Shown here: piece after piece, positions 26,136 to 34,146 of the stretch | Numbering within the stretch: position 1 is the stretch's first letter | How the letters are laid out: each line of letters starts with the position of its first letter | DNA from: Acidobacteriota bacterium | GTDB taxonomy: Bacteria; Acidobacteriota; Terriglobia; Terriglobales; Acidobacteriaceae | Direction: 5' to 3' | Assembly: GCA_028872955.1 (NCBI GenBank) | Contig: JAGWNX010000006.1 | Span: 19,568 to 83,567 of the forward strand | Length of the DNA stretch: 64,000 nt | Notes under the pieces: generated by a model | The model's database searches: none | Seen by the model: the letters and a program-made list of their open reading frames with translations, nothing else | Told to the model about the DNA's origin: nothing | Translations under genes and position numbers: made by a program

Positions 26136-26564
26136 CTAGCGACCGCCCTTGATGTAGGCCCACCCCTGCTCCTGCCGGGTCACTACCTCCACCGCGCCGG
26201 ATGGGACCGTGCCAACGCCGCTCAACAGGTCCTTCACCTCGACGTGCTGCATCCGCATGGAGTTCTGGCAGGCCACAAAGCGCACATGCGCCGTCTGCAG
26301 CGCGGCCACGTCCTCCGCCACGGCGGAGCCGTGCTTTACCAGGCCCAGACCCTGCGCGTAGGCGACCACCTCAATCTCCACGGGGTCCGGCGCCAGGCCA
26401 TTCAACAAATTGCGAATGTTGCCCAGCGTGATGTGCCAGTCGACTTCATCGCCCGAGGTCACGGCGAACACCACATGATGCGTCTTCGTCTGCGCAGGTG
26501 ACGGGCGTCCTGCCCACAGCAACACCACAGCGGCCAGCAACAGCAAGATACTGCGTCTCTTCAT
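26136..26564 (-). CDS. Exported DsrE-like protein
   Basis: Protein of 142 residues: signal peptide (RRSILLLLAAVVLLWAG) and a DsrE/DsrF-like alpha/beta domain (HHVVFAVTSGDEVDWHITLG, IEVVAYAQGL, VRFVACQNSMR). A Cys is present in VACQNSM, the usual position of the sulfur-carrying Cys of the family. GAGGAG lies six bases before ATG 26564. It lies 80 bp downstream of a TsdA-like cytochrome gene, in the same direction, so the two may act together in periplasmic sulfur handling. Confidence 0.85.
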   Translation of the reverse strand: MKRRSILLLLAAVVLLWAGRPSPAQTKTHHVVFAVTSGDEVDWHITLGNIRNLLNGLAPDPVEIEVVAYAQGLGLVKHGSAVAEDVAALQTAHVRFVACQNSMRMQHVEVKDLLSGVGTVPSGAVEVVTRQEQGWAYIKGGR

Positions 26565-26644
26565 CGGGGTCTCCTCAGTTCCAGTCGTCGGTTTGCGCAA
26601 CGCCTCTGCGTGGAGTTGCGGCAAGGCCATCGTAGCGCGGCGGG

Positions 26645-27460
26645 CTAGTAGCCGTCATTGGCATGGTTATACGCGGGCCGAGGCTGCTGGTGAATAAAGG
26701 CCGCAACGTCCACGGCGTCCTGCGGCGAGAGAACACCGGGCCGGTTCTGCGGCATATTGACGTACACAAACGCGGCCATCTTCTCCGGTTTGTTCATCCC
26801 CGCACCATCGTTGAAGGCGTCCGCACCCCACAGCGGAGGATAGGGCCTGCGCTTGCCTGCACCGTCGTCGCCATGGCAGCCCGCGCACTGCGCGGCGTAC
26901 ACCTGTGCTCCGTGCGGCACGTCGGGCCGCAAAGGCGGCAGCAGCGCCAGCCCGTGGCCCGCAAAGGGCTCCTCTGCCGTATGCGGCTCGGCAAGCCAGC
27001 CCAGGTAGGCCAGCAGCGCTCGCATCTCCAGACTCTGCGCAGGCAAGGCACGGCCGTTTTCACTGCGCGTCATGCACTCCTGGATTCGATCCTCCAGCGT
27101 GATGTTGCGCCGTGCGCGCAAACTGAACATGGGGAAGCGCCTGGCGCTGCCCACCACCGGCAGTCCCTGCGGTGCAATGCCGCCCTGCACGTGGCAGCTG
27201 CCGCAGGCCGTGCGCCCGCCCACGTAGCCGGGGGCGTACACCGGCGTCTCGTTGAAGAGCAGCTTGCCGTAGGCCACCAGCTGGCGTTGCGGCTCCGGCA
27301 GTTGCTCCAGCGATGCCACCTGCCACTGCCGCGCATGCGGCGCGGGCCACAGGCTCCAGCGCAGGCCGCCGGCTCCGGCCAGCATGCCCAGCACCACCAC
27401 CCCGACATACCCCACCAGCATGGCAGCGACCACAACGATCGCCAGCCTCTTCTCTCTCAT
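26645..27460 (-). CDS. Membrane-anchored dihaem cytochrome c, TsdA (thiosulfate dehydrogenase)-like
   Basis: Protein of 271 residues with an N-terminal membrane anchor (residues about 7-30) and two CxxCH haem sites, CGSCH at 86-90 and CAGCH at 192-196. Between them lie GGIAPQGLPVVGSARRFPMF and TLEDRIQECMTRSENG, the pattern I recall for TsdA. The Cys at 129 is 39 residues after the first haem His, close to the unusual Cys axial ligand of TsdA. TsdA oxidises thiosulfate to tetrathionate or the reverse. The start at ATG 27460 gives a compact anchor. Confidence 0.82.
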   Translation of the reverse strand: MREKRLAIVVVAAMLVGYVGVVVLGMLAGAGGLRWSLWPAPHARQWQVASLEQLPEPQRQLVAYGKLLFNETPVYAPGYVGGRTACGSCHVQGGIAPQGLPVVGSARRFPMFSLRARRNITLEDRIQECMTRSENGRALPAQSLEMRALLAYLGWLAEPHTAEEPFAGHGLALLPPLRPDVPHGAQVYAAQCAGCHGDDGAGKRRPYPPLWGADAFNDGAGMNKPEKMAAFVYVNMPQNRPGVLSPQDAVDVAAFIHQQPRPAYNHANDGY

Positions 27461-27630
27461 GGCAAGCCCGCAGTTCGCCTTGATTTTATCGTTTCGGCAT
27501 CCACGGCCCGCAGGCGCAACCCTGGCTGCCCGGGGTACTATGGTTCGCACTTCGTACTTTGCCTGCGGATGCGCGTTGCCCTCGCCACGCGAACTCCGCG
27601 TGCCGCCAACTCCCAAGCCTCGGAGCCTTC

Positions 27631-29223
27631 ATGCTTGATCGCAACTCGCGCCACCCTGCAGCCACCCTGCTGCCTGGCCTCTCTCGCCGCAGCTTTCTCA
27701 CCACCTCTGCCGCATCGCTGGCCGGGCTTGCGCTGGCTCCCTCCTCGCTGTTGGCGCAACCGCCGTCTACGCAGGAGCCTACACTCGTCAACACCCCGCT
27801 GGGCAGGCTTCGCGGGCAGTTGGTCGATGGCGTCCGCGTCTTTCGTGGCATCCCGTTTGCGCAACCACCGGTCGGGCAGCTGCGCTTTCTACCGCCCGTG
27901 CCCGCGCAACCCTGGAGCGGCGAGCGCGAGGCGCTCCGCTTTGCTGCCGCGGCCGTGCAGTCCAACTCCTCCACCCTGCCGCAGGGCGAGGACTGCCTGT
28001 ACCTGAACGTGTGGGCACCGCAGGGCCCCGGCCCCTTCCCGGTCTACGTCTCCATCCACGGCGGCGGATACACCGGAGGCAGTTCGTTTGCGCCCATCTT
28101 TGACGGCTCGCACTTCACCCGCAACGGCATTGTGCTGGTGACGGTCGCCTACCGACTGGGCGTCTTCGGGTTTCTGGAGCTGGAGCCGCTGCTGGGCCCC
28201 TCCTACTCCGACTCCGCCAACAACGCGCTGCGCGACCTGTACACCGCGCTCGACTGGGTCCACCACAACATCGAGGCCTTTGGCGGCGACCCCACACGCG
28301 TCACCATTGGCGGCGAGTCGGCTGGCGCCAAGGCCACCGCAGCGCTCATGGCGGTTCCAGCGGCATCGCGGCTATTCCAGTCCGCCATCTCAGAGAGCGG
28401 CGGCGGCGAGCGCGTCGTAACCGTTGCGCAGGCGGCCCAGGTGGCGGAGCAGTTCGGCCGCATCTGGCGCACTACGCATCCCTCAGCCAGCGGCACCCTC
28501 AACGACCTGCTGACGGCACCGGCCACAGACCTGCTGACCGCGCAGAACGCGCTGATCGCTGCGAGCGAGATGCACTTCCCACTGCGTCCGCTCATCGGCC
28601 ATGCGCTGCTGCCGCACAGCCCGGCAACTGTCGTGGCAGAGACGCCACACCTGGGCAAGCGCCTGCTGATCGGCACCAACCGCGATGAGAGCGCCGCCTT
28701 CCTGGGTCCGCATCCGGCGGCAGACCCCACCGCACGCGACCTGGGCAACCTGCCGCTGGCGACCTTCAATAGCGTCTTTGCCCGCTACCGGGCGCTCTAC
28801 CCGGAGATGACCCCGGAGCAGCTTCGCATCCGCGCCGCCACCGCAGAGGAGTACTGGGTACCCTCCGTTCGCTTCGCCGCAGCCAACCTCCGCTCCGGCG
28901 GTACAAGCTGGATGTATCGGTTGGACTACGCCAAGCCCACAGGCCCCATGGCAGGGCAGGCCTACCACGCCCTGGATCTCTCGCTGGTATGGCAGATGCT
29001 GGACCACGACGAACAGGCCGACCCCGCCGCCGCACCGCTCGCGCAGCAGATGCACACCGCCTGGGCCAGCTTCATTCGTGGCGAGGCACCCACCGCCCCG
29101 GGTCTGCCGGCCTGGCCCGCCATCACGCCCGCCAGCAGGCCAACCATGGTGCTGGCTGCCACGCCACGGCTGGAGCGCGACCCCGCCGAGGCTGAACTGC
29201 GCCTGTGGGATGGCGTGCTGTAA
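27631..29223 (+). CDS. Tat-exported type B carboxylesterase
   Basis: Esterase of 530 residues of the carboxylesterase type B family (alpha/beta hydrolase). A twin-arginine signal (LSRRSFLTTSAASLAGLALA) indicates folded export. The nucleophile Ser lies in TIGGESAGAKA; the oxyanion region is YVSIHGGGYTGGS, and EDCLYLNVWAP is the family signature. The catalytic His is probably in YHALDLSLVW near the C-terminus. ATG 27631 is chosen because the Tat signal follows. Natural substrate unknown. Confidence 0.93.
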   Translation: MLDRNSRHPAATLLPGLSRRSFLTTSAASLAGLALAPSSLLAQPPSTQEPTLVNTPLGRLRGQLVDGVRVFRGIPFAQPPVGQLRFLPPVPAQPWSGEREALRFAAAAVQSNSSTLPQGEDCLYLNVWAPQGPGPFPVYVSIHGGGYTGGSSFAPIFDGSHFTRNGIVLVTVAYRLGVFGFLELEPLLGPSYSDSANNALRDLYTALDWVHHNIEAFGGDPTRVTIGGESAGAKATAALMAVPAASRLFQSAISESGGGERVVTVAQAAQVAEQFGRIWRTTHPSASGTLNDLLTAPATDLLTAQNALIAASEMHFPLRPLIGHALLPHSPATVVAETPHLGKRLLIGTNRDESAAFLGPHPAADPTARDLGNLPLATFNSVFARYRALYPEMTPEQLRIRAATAEEYWVPSVRFAAANLRSGGTSWMYRLDYAKPTGPMAGQAYHALDLSLVWQMLDHDEQADPAAAPLAQQMHTAWASFIRGEAPTAPGLPAWPAITPASRPTMVLAATPRLERDPAEAELRLWDGVL

Positions 29224-29254
29224 GCCGACGGCACCCTGTCCCCCGGCAATGCAA

Positions 29255-29278
29255 AAGGCGGAGCCCATGCTCCGCCTT
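29255..29278. terminator. Bidirectional hairpin between the esterase and small membrane protein genes
   Basis: A perfect 9-bp stem AAGGCGGAG/CTCCGCCTT with a 6-base loop, between the convergent stops at 29223 and 29305. A-rich and T-rich flanks allow use on both strands. Confidence 0.8.
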
Positions 29279-29304
29279 CCTCGTCAAAGTAGCGCTGAAG
29301 CCGC

Positions 29305-29418
29305 TTAGTTCACCGGATTGAACGACACCAGACAGGTGACAAACAGCAGCGCGTACAGAATGACCAGCACCTGCCAGTTGCGGTCAAACCAGGACTTGTG
29401 TTCATGCGAAGAGCTCAT
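29305..29418 (-). CDS. Small single-pass membrane protein (37 residues)
   Basis: A 37-codon frame: hydrophilic N-terminus MSSSHEHKSWFDRNW, then one hydrophobic helix (VLVILYALLFVTCLV) and a short polar end. AAGGAG lies nine bases before the ATG and a terminator hairpin follows the stop, so it is flanked like a real one-gene unit. Codon use resembles neighbouring genes. I do not recognise a named family. Confidence 0.7.
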   Translation of the reverse strand: MSSSHEHKSWFDRNWQVLVILYALLFVTCLVSFNPVN

Positions 29419-29485
29419 CTCAGACTTCTCCTTTCCCCACGATCAGAGTATCCCGGAACCCGCCTCGGGCTCAATCCATACGCCG

Positions 29486-29514
29486 CCGGGCCGCCCCACC
29501 CTGGGACGGCCCGG
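29486..29514 (-). terminator. Hairpin downstream of the BIG-repeat lipoprotein gene
   Basis: Stem CCGGGCCG/CGGCCCGG (8 bp) with a 13-base loop, 40 bases after the stop of the minus-strand gene. No T-run follows, so termination strength is uncertain. Confidence 0.5.
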
Positions 29515-29553
29515 TAGCTGAGGCAGCCGAAGCCAGACGCTGCTGCAGCAGGA

Positions 29554-31248
29554 TCAGTTGAAGATGGCACCGACGGTGACGTTGGTATTCGCAGGCTTGG
29601 TGCTGGTCGCTTGTGAGAAGGTCACTACGCAGTAGTTCGGCCCTGCTGCGGAGATCGTTGCAGGACTGAGCACATTGCCCAGCGCATCGCTTGGAACGCA
29701 GTTGTACGACCAGCCGCCGAAGTTGCTCCCGCTCGCCTTCAAGACGATCGAGGTGCCCAGCGGATAGGTTGCGACGCAGACCGAGCCGCCAGCGCCACCA
29801 CCCAGGCTCCAGCCGGGACCGCAGTGGAGAACATTGGCCGTGCCTGTGGCGGACGCTGCTGTAACCTGCCAGTCCGTCGTGTTGAGTCCCTCGTTATAGA
29901 CCGTCAGGGTTGATAAGAGCGCAAAGGCCTGGGACCCCTGGTAACACTGACCCGGTTGTGGCGGATTTGTAGGAGTCGGGCAGTTGAACGTGGCAGTAGC
30001 AGTTTGAATCGTGCCATCCGTCGGGTTGGTAACCTCAGCGATGATCGTCGCCGAACCCGCACCGTAAGCCGTCACAAGGCCAGCTGAGGCACTCGAGGAT
30101 CCACCGGAGTTGGTGTTCACCGGGAAGACACTCGGGCTCGAGGTCAACCAATTGACATTTGGCGAGTTGGTCACATCGCGCACAAAGGGCGCGGTCGAGA
30201 ACGTCCCAATGGCAAGGAACTGGCCCGTGTCCTGCAGATTGCCCACCGTGATGGAACTCGGAATGATCTGAAGCGAGAGCAGGGGTTCTGGTGCGGAGGT
30301 CTGCGACACGGTGACCGTAGCGGTGTTGGACACCACGCTATTGTCAGGATTCGTCAACTCGGCGGTAATCGTCGTGCTTCCAACGCTCACGCCCGTTACC
30401 AGGCCTGAGGCACTCACCGTTGCGATCGAAGGAACCGCAGACTTCCATGAGATCTGCGGCGAGCTGGTTACGTCAGACTGCAGGCCCGTGGTACCAGAAG
30501 TTCCCAATGCGATGAACTGCCCGGTTTGCCCCGAAGCAGAGAGCGACTGCGCGCCCGGCGTGATGGAGATTGCCGTGAACTGCTCCGTTGTGCCGCCCAG
30601 TACGGTAAACGTCGCCGTGCCAGTGACCACCGTGCCGCTCGTTGCATTGGTAAACAGCGCGCTAATGGTAGCCGTGCCCTGACCCACGGCAGTGGCAAAG
30701 CCGGTGGTGCCACCGATGGTGGCGATCTGTGTGCTGCTGCTGCTCCAGGCAACCTGGTTGGTCAGGTTGACGGTTGCGCCGCTCGAAGTGGTGCCAATCG
30801 CGAGGAACTGCGTGGTCTGGCTGGGCGACGCCACGGACTGCGCTCCAGGCACCACGGCCAGTGTGACGACGCTGCCGCTCACCGTGGAAGAGCCCGCGCC
30901 CGTCACGGTGATTGTGGATGTGCTGGACGTTGGCCCGTTGAACGCTGTGGCCGTAGCGGTGATGGTAGCCGTCCCGGCGCTTAGTGCGGTCACCACACCC
31001 AAGGAGCTGACTGTTGCCACTGCAGGCGCGCTGGAGGTCCAGGTGATGCCGCTCGTCAGTGTAGACGTCGACTGGTGCCCTTTGGCTCCGTACGTCGCAG
31101 TTACCGTCAGCGGCGCGGTCTGGCCAACGGCAAGTGCCTGCGAGGACGGGTTTACCTGAATGCCATCCAACCCGGAGCTGGAGCAGCCCGCCACAACCAG
31201 AGCCAGACCAACGAAGAGTGCCACCAGAATCTTGTATCGTGCGAGCAT
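29554..31248 (-). CDS. Lipoprotein with four BIG2-like immunoglobulin repeats
   Basis: Surface or periplasmic lipoprotein of 564 residues. The lipobox is LALVVAGC, acylated Cys near residue 21. Four bacterial Ig-like (BIG2) repeats follow, recognisable by ITWTSSAPAVATVSSLGVVT, VAWSSSSTQIATI, ISWKSAVPSIATVSASGLVT and VNWLTSSPSVFPV, each ending in a segment such as GTATITATAT. A Cys-containing C-terminal domain of about 120 residues closes it. Such proteins mediate adhesion or display. ATG 31248 has AGGAG five bases upstream. Its partner genes are not adjacent. Confidence 0.88.
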   Translation of the reverse strand: MLARYKILVALFVGLALVVAGCSSSGLDGIQVNPSSQALAVGQTAPLTVTATYGAKGHQSTSTLTSGITWTSSAPAVATVSSLGVVTALSAGTATITATATAFNGPTSSTSTITVTGAGSSTVSGSVVTLAVVPGAQSVASPSQTTQFLAIGTTSSGATVNLTNQVAWSSSSTQIATIGGTTGFATAVGQGTATISALFTNATSGTVVTGTATFTVLGGTTEQFTAISITPGAQSLSASGQTGQFIALGTSGTTGLQSDVTSSPQISWKSAVPSIATVSASGLVTGVSVGSTTITAELTNPDNSVVSNTATVTVSQTSAPEPLLSLQIIPSSITVGNLQDTGQFLAIGTFSTAPFVRDVTNSPNVNWLTSSPSVFPVNTNSGGSSSASAGLVTAYGAGSATIIAEVTNPTDGTIQTATATFNCPTPTNPPQPGQCYQGSQAFALLSTLTVYNEGLNTTDWQVTAASATGTANVLHCGPGWSLGGGAGGSVCVATYPLGTSIVLKASGSNFGGWSYNCVPSDALGNVLSPATISAAGPNYCVVTFSQATSTKPANTNVTVGAIFN

Positions 31249-31474
31249 GTGATCTCCTGTACAACCTGCGACGGAGCAAATACGGGGCATCGCGCAGCAT
31301 GAGGTACGCTGCGTACCCCTTTATTAGAGGAGAAGCTGCGGTCGATTCGAATACCACGAACTCGCCACGCGATGCGTCGTGGGTGGTACCCGGTCTCCCC
31401 GCCGGTACCCTCCTTCCGTTACCATCCTGAGAGTGGGTAGCACCACAATTGCCGCCCACCCGCAACGCACGCCT

Positions 31475-32341
31475 ATGAGTAACGCACAGATTCTAGGCCT
31501 CATCGCCGGCAATGGCCGCTTCCCGTTCCTGCTGCTGGAGGCCGCACGCGCCCACGGCCTCACCGTCATCGTCGCCGCAATCCGCGAAGAGACCGATCCG
31601 GAGATGGACGCACGCGCCGCCGCAGACCCGGGCATCCGCGTGCACTGGCTCTCGCTGGGCGAGCTCTCGCGGCTCATCGAGACCTTTCAGCGCGAAGGAG
31701 TCACCCGGGCCACCATGGCCGGGCAGGTGAAGCACAAGCAGATCTTCTCCGCCATTCGGCCAGACTGGCGGCTGGCCAAGCTGTTGCTGAGTCTGCGCAC
31801 GCGCAACACAGACATGCTGCTCGGCGCGATCGCCAAGGTGCTGGCCGATGAAGGCATCGAGCTCATCTCCTCGACGCAGTATCTGGAGCCACTACTGGCC
31901 CCGGTCGGCGTGCTGACCCGACGCGCCCCGGACGACGACGAGACGCGCGACATCGAGTATGGACGCGCCGTGGCTCGGGCCATTGCAGGCTACGACCTGG
32001 GCCAGACCGTGGTGATCGCCGCGCAAGCCTGCGTTGCGGTGGAGGCGATGGAGGGCACGGATGCAACCATTGCCCGCGCTGGCGCACTGCTGGCCTCGCT
32101 GGAACCGCCCATTGAGGGCGACACGACCACCCTGCGCCGCGCCCTGACCGTCGTGAAGGTCGCCAAACCCAACCAGGATATGCGCTTCGATGTGCCCGTC
32201 ATCGGCACAGCCACCATCGACACCATGCGCCAGGCCGGCGCCACCTGCCTGGCCGTGGAGGCTGGCCGCACGCTGCTCTTTGATCAGCAAGCCATTCTCG
32301 CCGCAGCAGACGCCGCAGGCATCGCCATCGTCGCCAGCTAG
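31475..32341 (+). CDS. lpxI: UDP-2,3-diacylglucosamine pyrophosphatase LpxI
   Basis: Lipid A pathway enzyme replacing LpxH, cleaving UDP-2,3-diacylglucosamine to lipid X and UMP. The 288 residues match the LpxI (former DUF1009) family: LGLIAGNGRFPFLLLEAARA at the start, MAGQVKHKQIF in the middle, and the conserved end segments KVAKPNQDMRFDVPVIG and CLAVEAGRTLLFD. Start at ATG 31475 by homology; the upstream in-frame stretch is not family-like. With lpxA 7 kb away it shows an LPS-making envelope. Confidence 0.93.
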   Translation: MSNAQILGLIAGNGRFPFLLLEAARAHGLTVIVAAIREETDPEMDARAAADPGIRVHWLSLGELSRLIETFQREGVTRATMAGQVKHKQIFSAIRPDWRLAKLLLSLRTRNTDMLLGAIAKVLADEGIELISSTQYLEPLLAPVGVLTRRAPDDDETRDIEYGRAVARAIAGYDLGQTVVIAAQACVAVEAMEGTDATIARAGALLASLEPPIEGDTTTLRRALTVVKVAKPNQDMRFDVPVIGTATIDTMRQAGATCLAVEAGRTLLFDQQAILAAADAAGIAIVAS

Positions 32342-32487
32342 ACCGACGTGCCAACCACGCAGCAGAAGACGTATGATGAAGCCGCATAGCGTCCGGCCGA
32401 TCGTTCATCGAATCAACAGCGGCCGAGTCCATTGCAACGGCTGCTTCGTCCACTCTGCAGCACCACATCCACACTAAGGATTCCGAC

Positions 32488-33024
32488 ATGCGCACTGCCT
32501 TCCTACTCACCGCTGCTGCTCTGCTGCTCACGGCTGGCACCTTTGGCCTGCGTGCCAAGGCAGCTGACTCTCTCGCCGTGGGTGCCACCGCACCCAACTT
32601 CACGCTTCCCTCGCAGGACAACACACCCGTCAGCCTCTCAGAGTTCAAGGGCAAGTGGGTCGTCCTCTACTTCTACCCCAAGGACAAGACGACCGGCTGC
32701 ACGATTGAAGCCCACAACTTTCAGCGCGACCTGGACAAGTACACCGCGCTGAACGCCGCCGTACTCGGCGTCTCGCTGGATACTGCCGACAGCCACAAGA
32801 GCTTCTGCACGCAGGAGAGCCTGACCTTCAAGCTGCTGGCAGACCCCGACCACAAGGTGGTGGACCTCTACGGCGTGCCCGTGCGCGGCATGGGACCCGT
32901 CAAGTTCGCCAGCCGCCAGACCTACCTCATCTCGCCCGAGGGCAAGATCGTCAAGTTCTGGCCCGATGTGAAGGTAGACCACCACAGCGAAGAAGTGCTG
33001 GCCGAGATTGCAGCCCACAAGTAA
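32488..33024 (+). CDS. Exported peroxiredoxin (AhpC/TSA, BCP-like)
   Basis: Thiol peroxidase of 178 residues with a signal peptide (MRTAFLLTAAALLLTAGTFG), acting in the periplasm. The thioredoxin-like domain holds the peroxidatic Cys in YFYPKDKTTGCTIEAHNF; a second Cys in HKSFCTQESL may resolve the disulfide, similar to BCP/PrxQ enzymes. FTLPSQDNTPVSLSEFKGKW is typical. A 14-bp terminator hairpin follows 47 bases after the stop. Confidence 0.93.
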   Translation: MRTAFLLTAAALLLTAGTFGLRAKAADSLAVGATAPNFTLPSQDNTPVSLSEFKGKWVVLYFYPKDKTTGCTIEAHNFQRDLDKYTALNAAVLGVSLDTADSHKSFCTQESLTFKLLADPDHKVVDLYGVPVRGMGPVKFASRQTYLISPEGKIVKFWPDVKVDHHSEEVLAEIAAHK

Positions 33025-33070
33025 GCCTCACTCCCCGGCAGCACCCTGCACCAACGCAAAACGTACCGAC

Positions 33071-33114
33071 GCAAAAATGCCCGGCACTCCATAACGGAGC
33101 CCGGGCATTTTTGC
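33071..33114. terminator. Strong bidirectional intrinsic terminator
   Basis: A perfect 14-bp stem GCAAAAATGCCCGG/CCGGGCATTTTTGC with a 16-base loop, between convergent peroxiredoxin and histone-like genes. The A/T flanks make U-tracts on both strands. Confidence 0.92.
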
Positions 33115-33130
33115 TTGCCTAGGTTACGGT

Positions 33131-33925
33131 TTACTTCGCAGCGGCCTTCTTCGCCGGTGCCTTCTTTGCCGGGGCCTTCTTTGCAGGGGCCTTCTTCGCC
33201 GGTGCCTTCTTTGCAGGAGCCTTCTTCGCCGGCGCCTTCTTTGCAGGAGCCTTCTTCGCGGCTGCCTTCTTCGCAGGGGCCTTCTTCGCTGCTACTTTCT
33301 TAGTTGCCAAGGTATTACCTCTCTTCGTTGATTTTTTACTGCTCGCAGTGCCCTTCTTGCTGGCTGCCTTTTTCGAGGCAACCGCACCGCCGCGCTGAGC
33401 ACTGGCTTTCTTCGCGGCAGACTTCAATGTCTTGACGGCGGCCTTCTTGGCCACCTTCTTTGCAGCCTTGGCAGGCTTGGCAGCAGCCTTTTTCGCTACC
33501 GGCTTGCTCGCCTTCTTGCCAGCCTTGGCAGGTGCCTTCTTGGCAGCGACCTTCTTCGCTGCAGGCTTGCGGGCTGCAGGCTTCTTCGCCGCGGGCTTCT
33601 TCTTGGCCGCGGGCTTGGTGGCCTTGGCGGCCACGACAACTGCAGGAGCTTCGACTACCGGCACCGCAGTCTCTTCCGTCACCGGCGTAAAGTTGTCCGC
33701 CGGGGTCTCCGTAATCACTAGGATCGTCTCGCTGATCTCTTCCGTCACCACGTCGTCCTCGTCTTCTTCCACAATGTCGTCGTCATCGGAGGTCATCGTC
33801 AACTCCTCTTCGTCGTCCTCGTCGTCGTCGAAGTGGTGCGTCAGATCATCCTCAGCGTCGTGCGCAGCGTCATGATCCTCGTATCCAGCCGCTGCATACA
33901 ACTTGCTCGACTCATCGAAGTTCAT
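33131..33925 (-). CDS. Histone H1-like Lys/Ala-rich protein with acidic N-terminus
   Basis: Protein of 264 residues in two opposite halves. Residues 1 to about 100 are strongly acidic (runs such as FDDDEDDEEE and DDDDIVEEDEDD). The rest is a Lys/Ala/Pro tail resembling eukaryotic H1 and chlamydial HC1, ending in at least eight AKKAP pentapeptides. The basic part should bind DNA or RNA; the acidic part may tune or mask it. ATG 33925 has AGGA eight bases upstream. The repeat is codon-degenerate but nearly periodic at 15 bp, so length may vary between strains. Confidence 0.8.
   Translation of the reverse strand: MNFDESSKLYAAAGYEDHDAAHDAEDDLTHHFDDDEDDEEELTMTSDDDDIVEEDEDDVVTEEISETILVITETPADNFTPVTEETAVPVVEAPAVVVAAKATKPAAKKKPAAKKPAARKPAAKKVAAKKAPAKAGKKASKPVAKKAAAKPAKAAKKVAKKAAVKTLKSAAKKASAQRGGAVASKKAASKKGTASSKKSTKRGNTLATKKVAAKKAPAKKAAAKKAPAKKAPAKKAPAKKAPAKKAPAKKAPAKKAPAKKAAAK
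33134..33295 (-). repeat. 15-bp tandem repeat encoding AKKAP pentapeptides
   Basis: Coding repeat at the 3' end of the histone-like gene. Units alternate between GCC-GGT/GGG and GCA-GGA synonymous versions, so it is ancient or under protein-level selection rather than freshly amplified. Confidence 0.85.
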
Positions 33926-34146
33926 CTTGCCATCCTCGTGCTGCTGGCCCTGCGTCTCTGTCCTGTCGTGCACCGCTCAAGCACAGCGCTCTTGCGTTGC
34001 GGACGAATTCTAGCAATAGAGTGCATCGCTTCGCTAGCGATAGCAAGCAATCTTTTTGGGCCGGTAGCTCTTCGTGTAGCGCAGTCATCCAAGCCAGCAC
34101 CGCAGACACCCGCAACACGCCGTGCGCGCACTGCGCCACACCACGC

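Noticed and set aside
33134-33295. Regular repeat as a CRISPR array
   Set aside because: The 15-bp period is coding (AKKAP), with no spacers; no CRISPR or cas gene was seen in the window.
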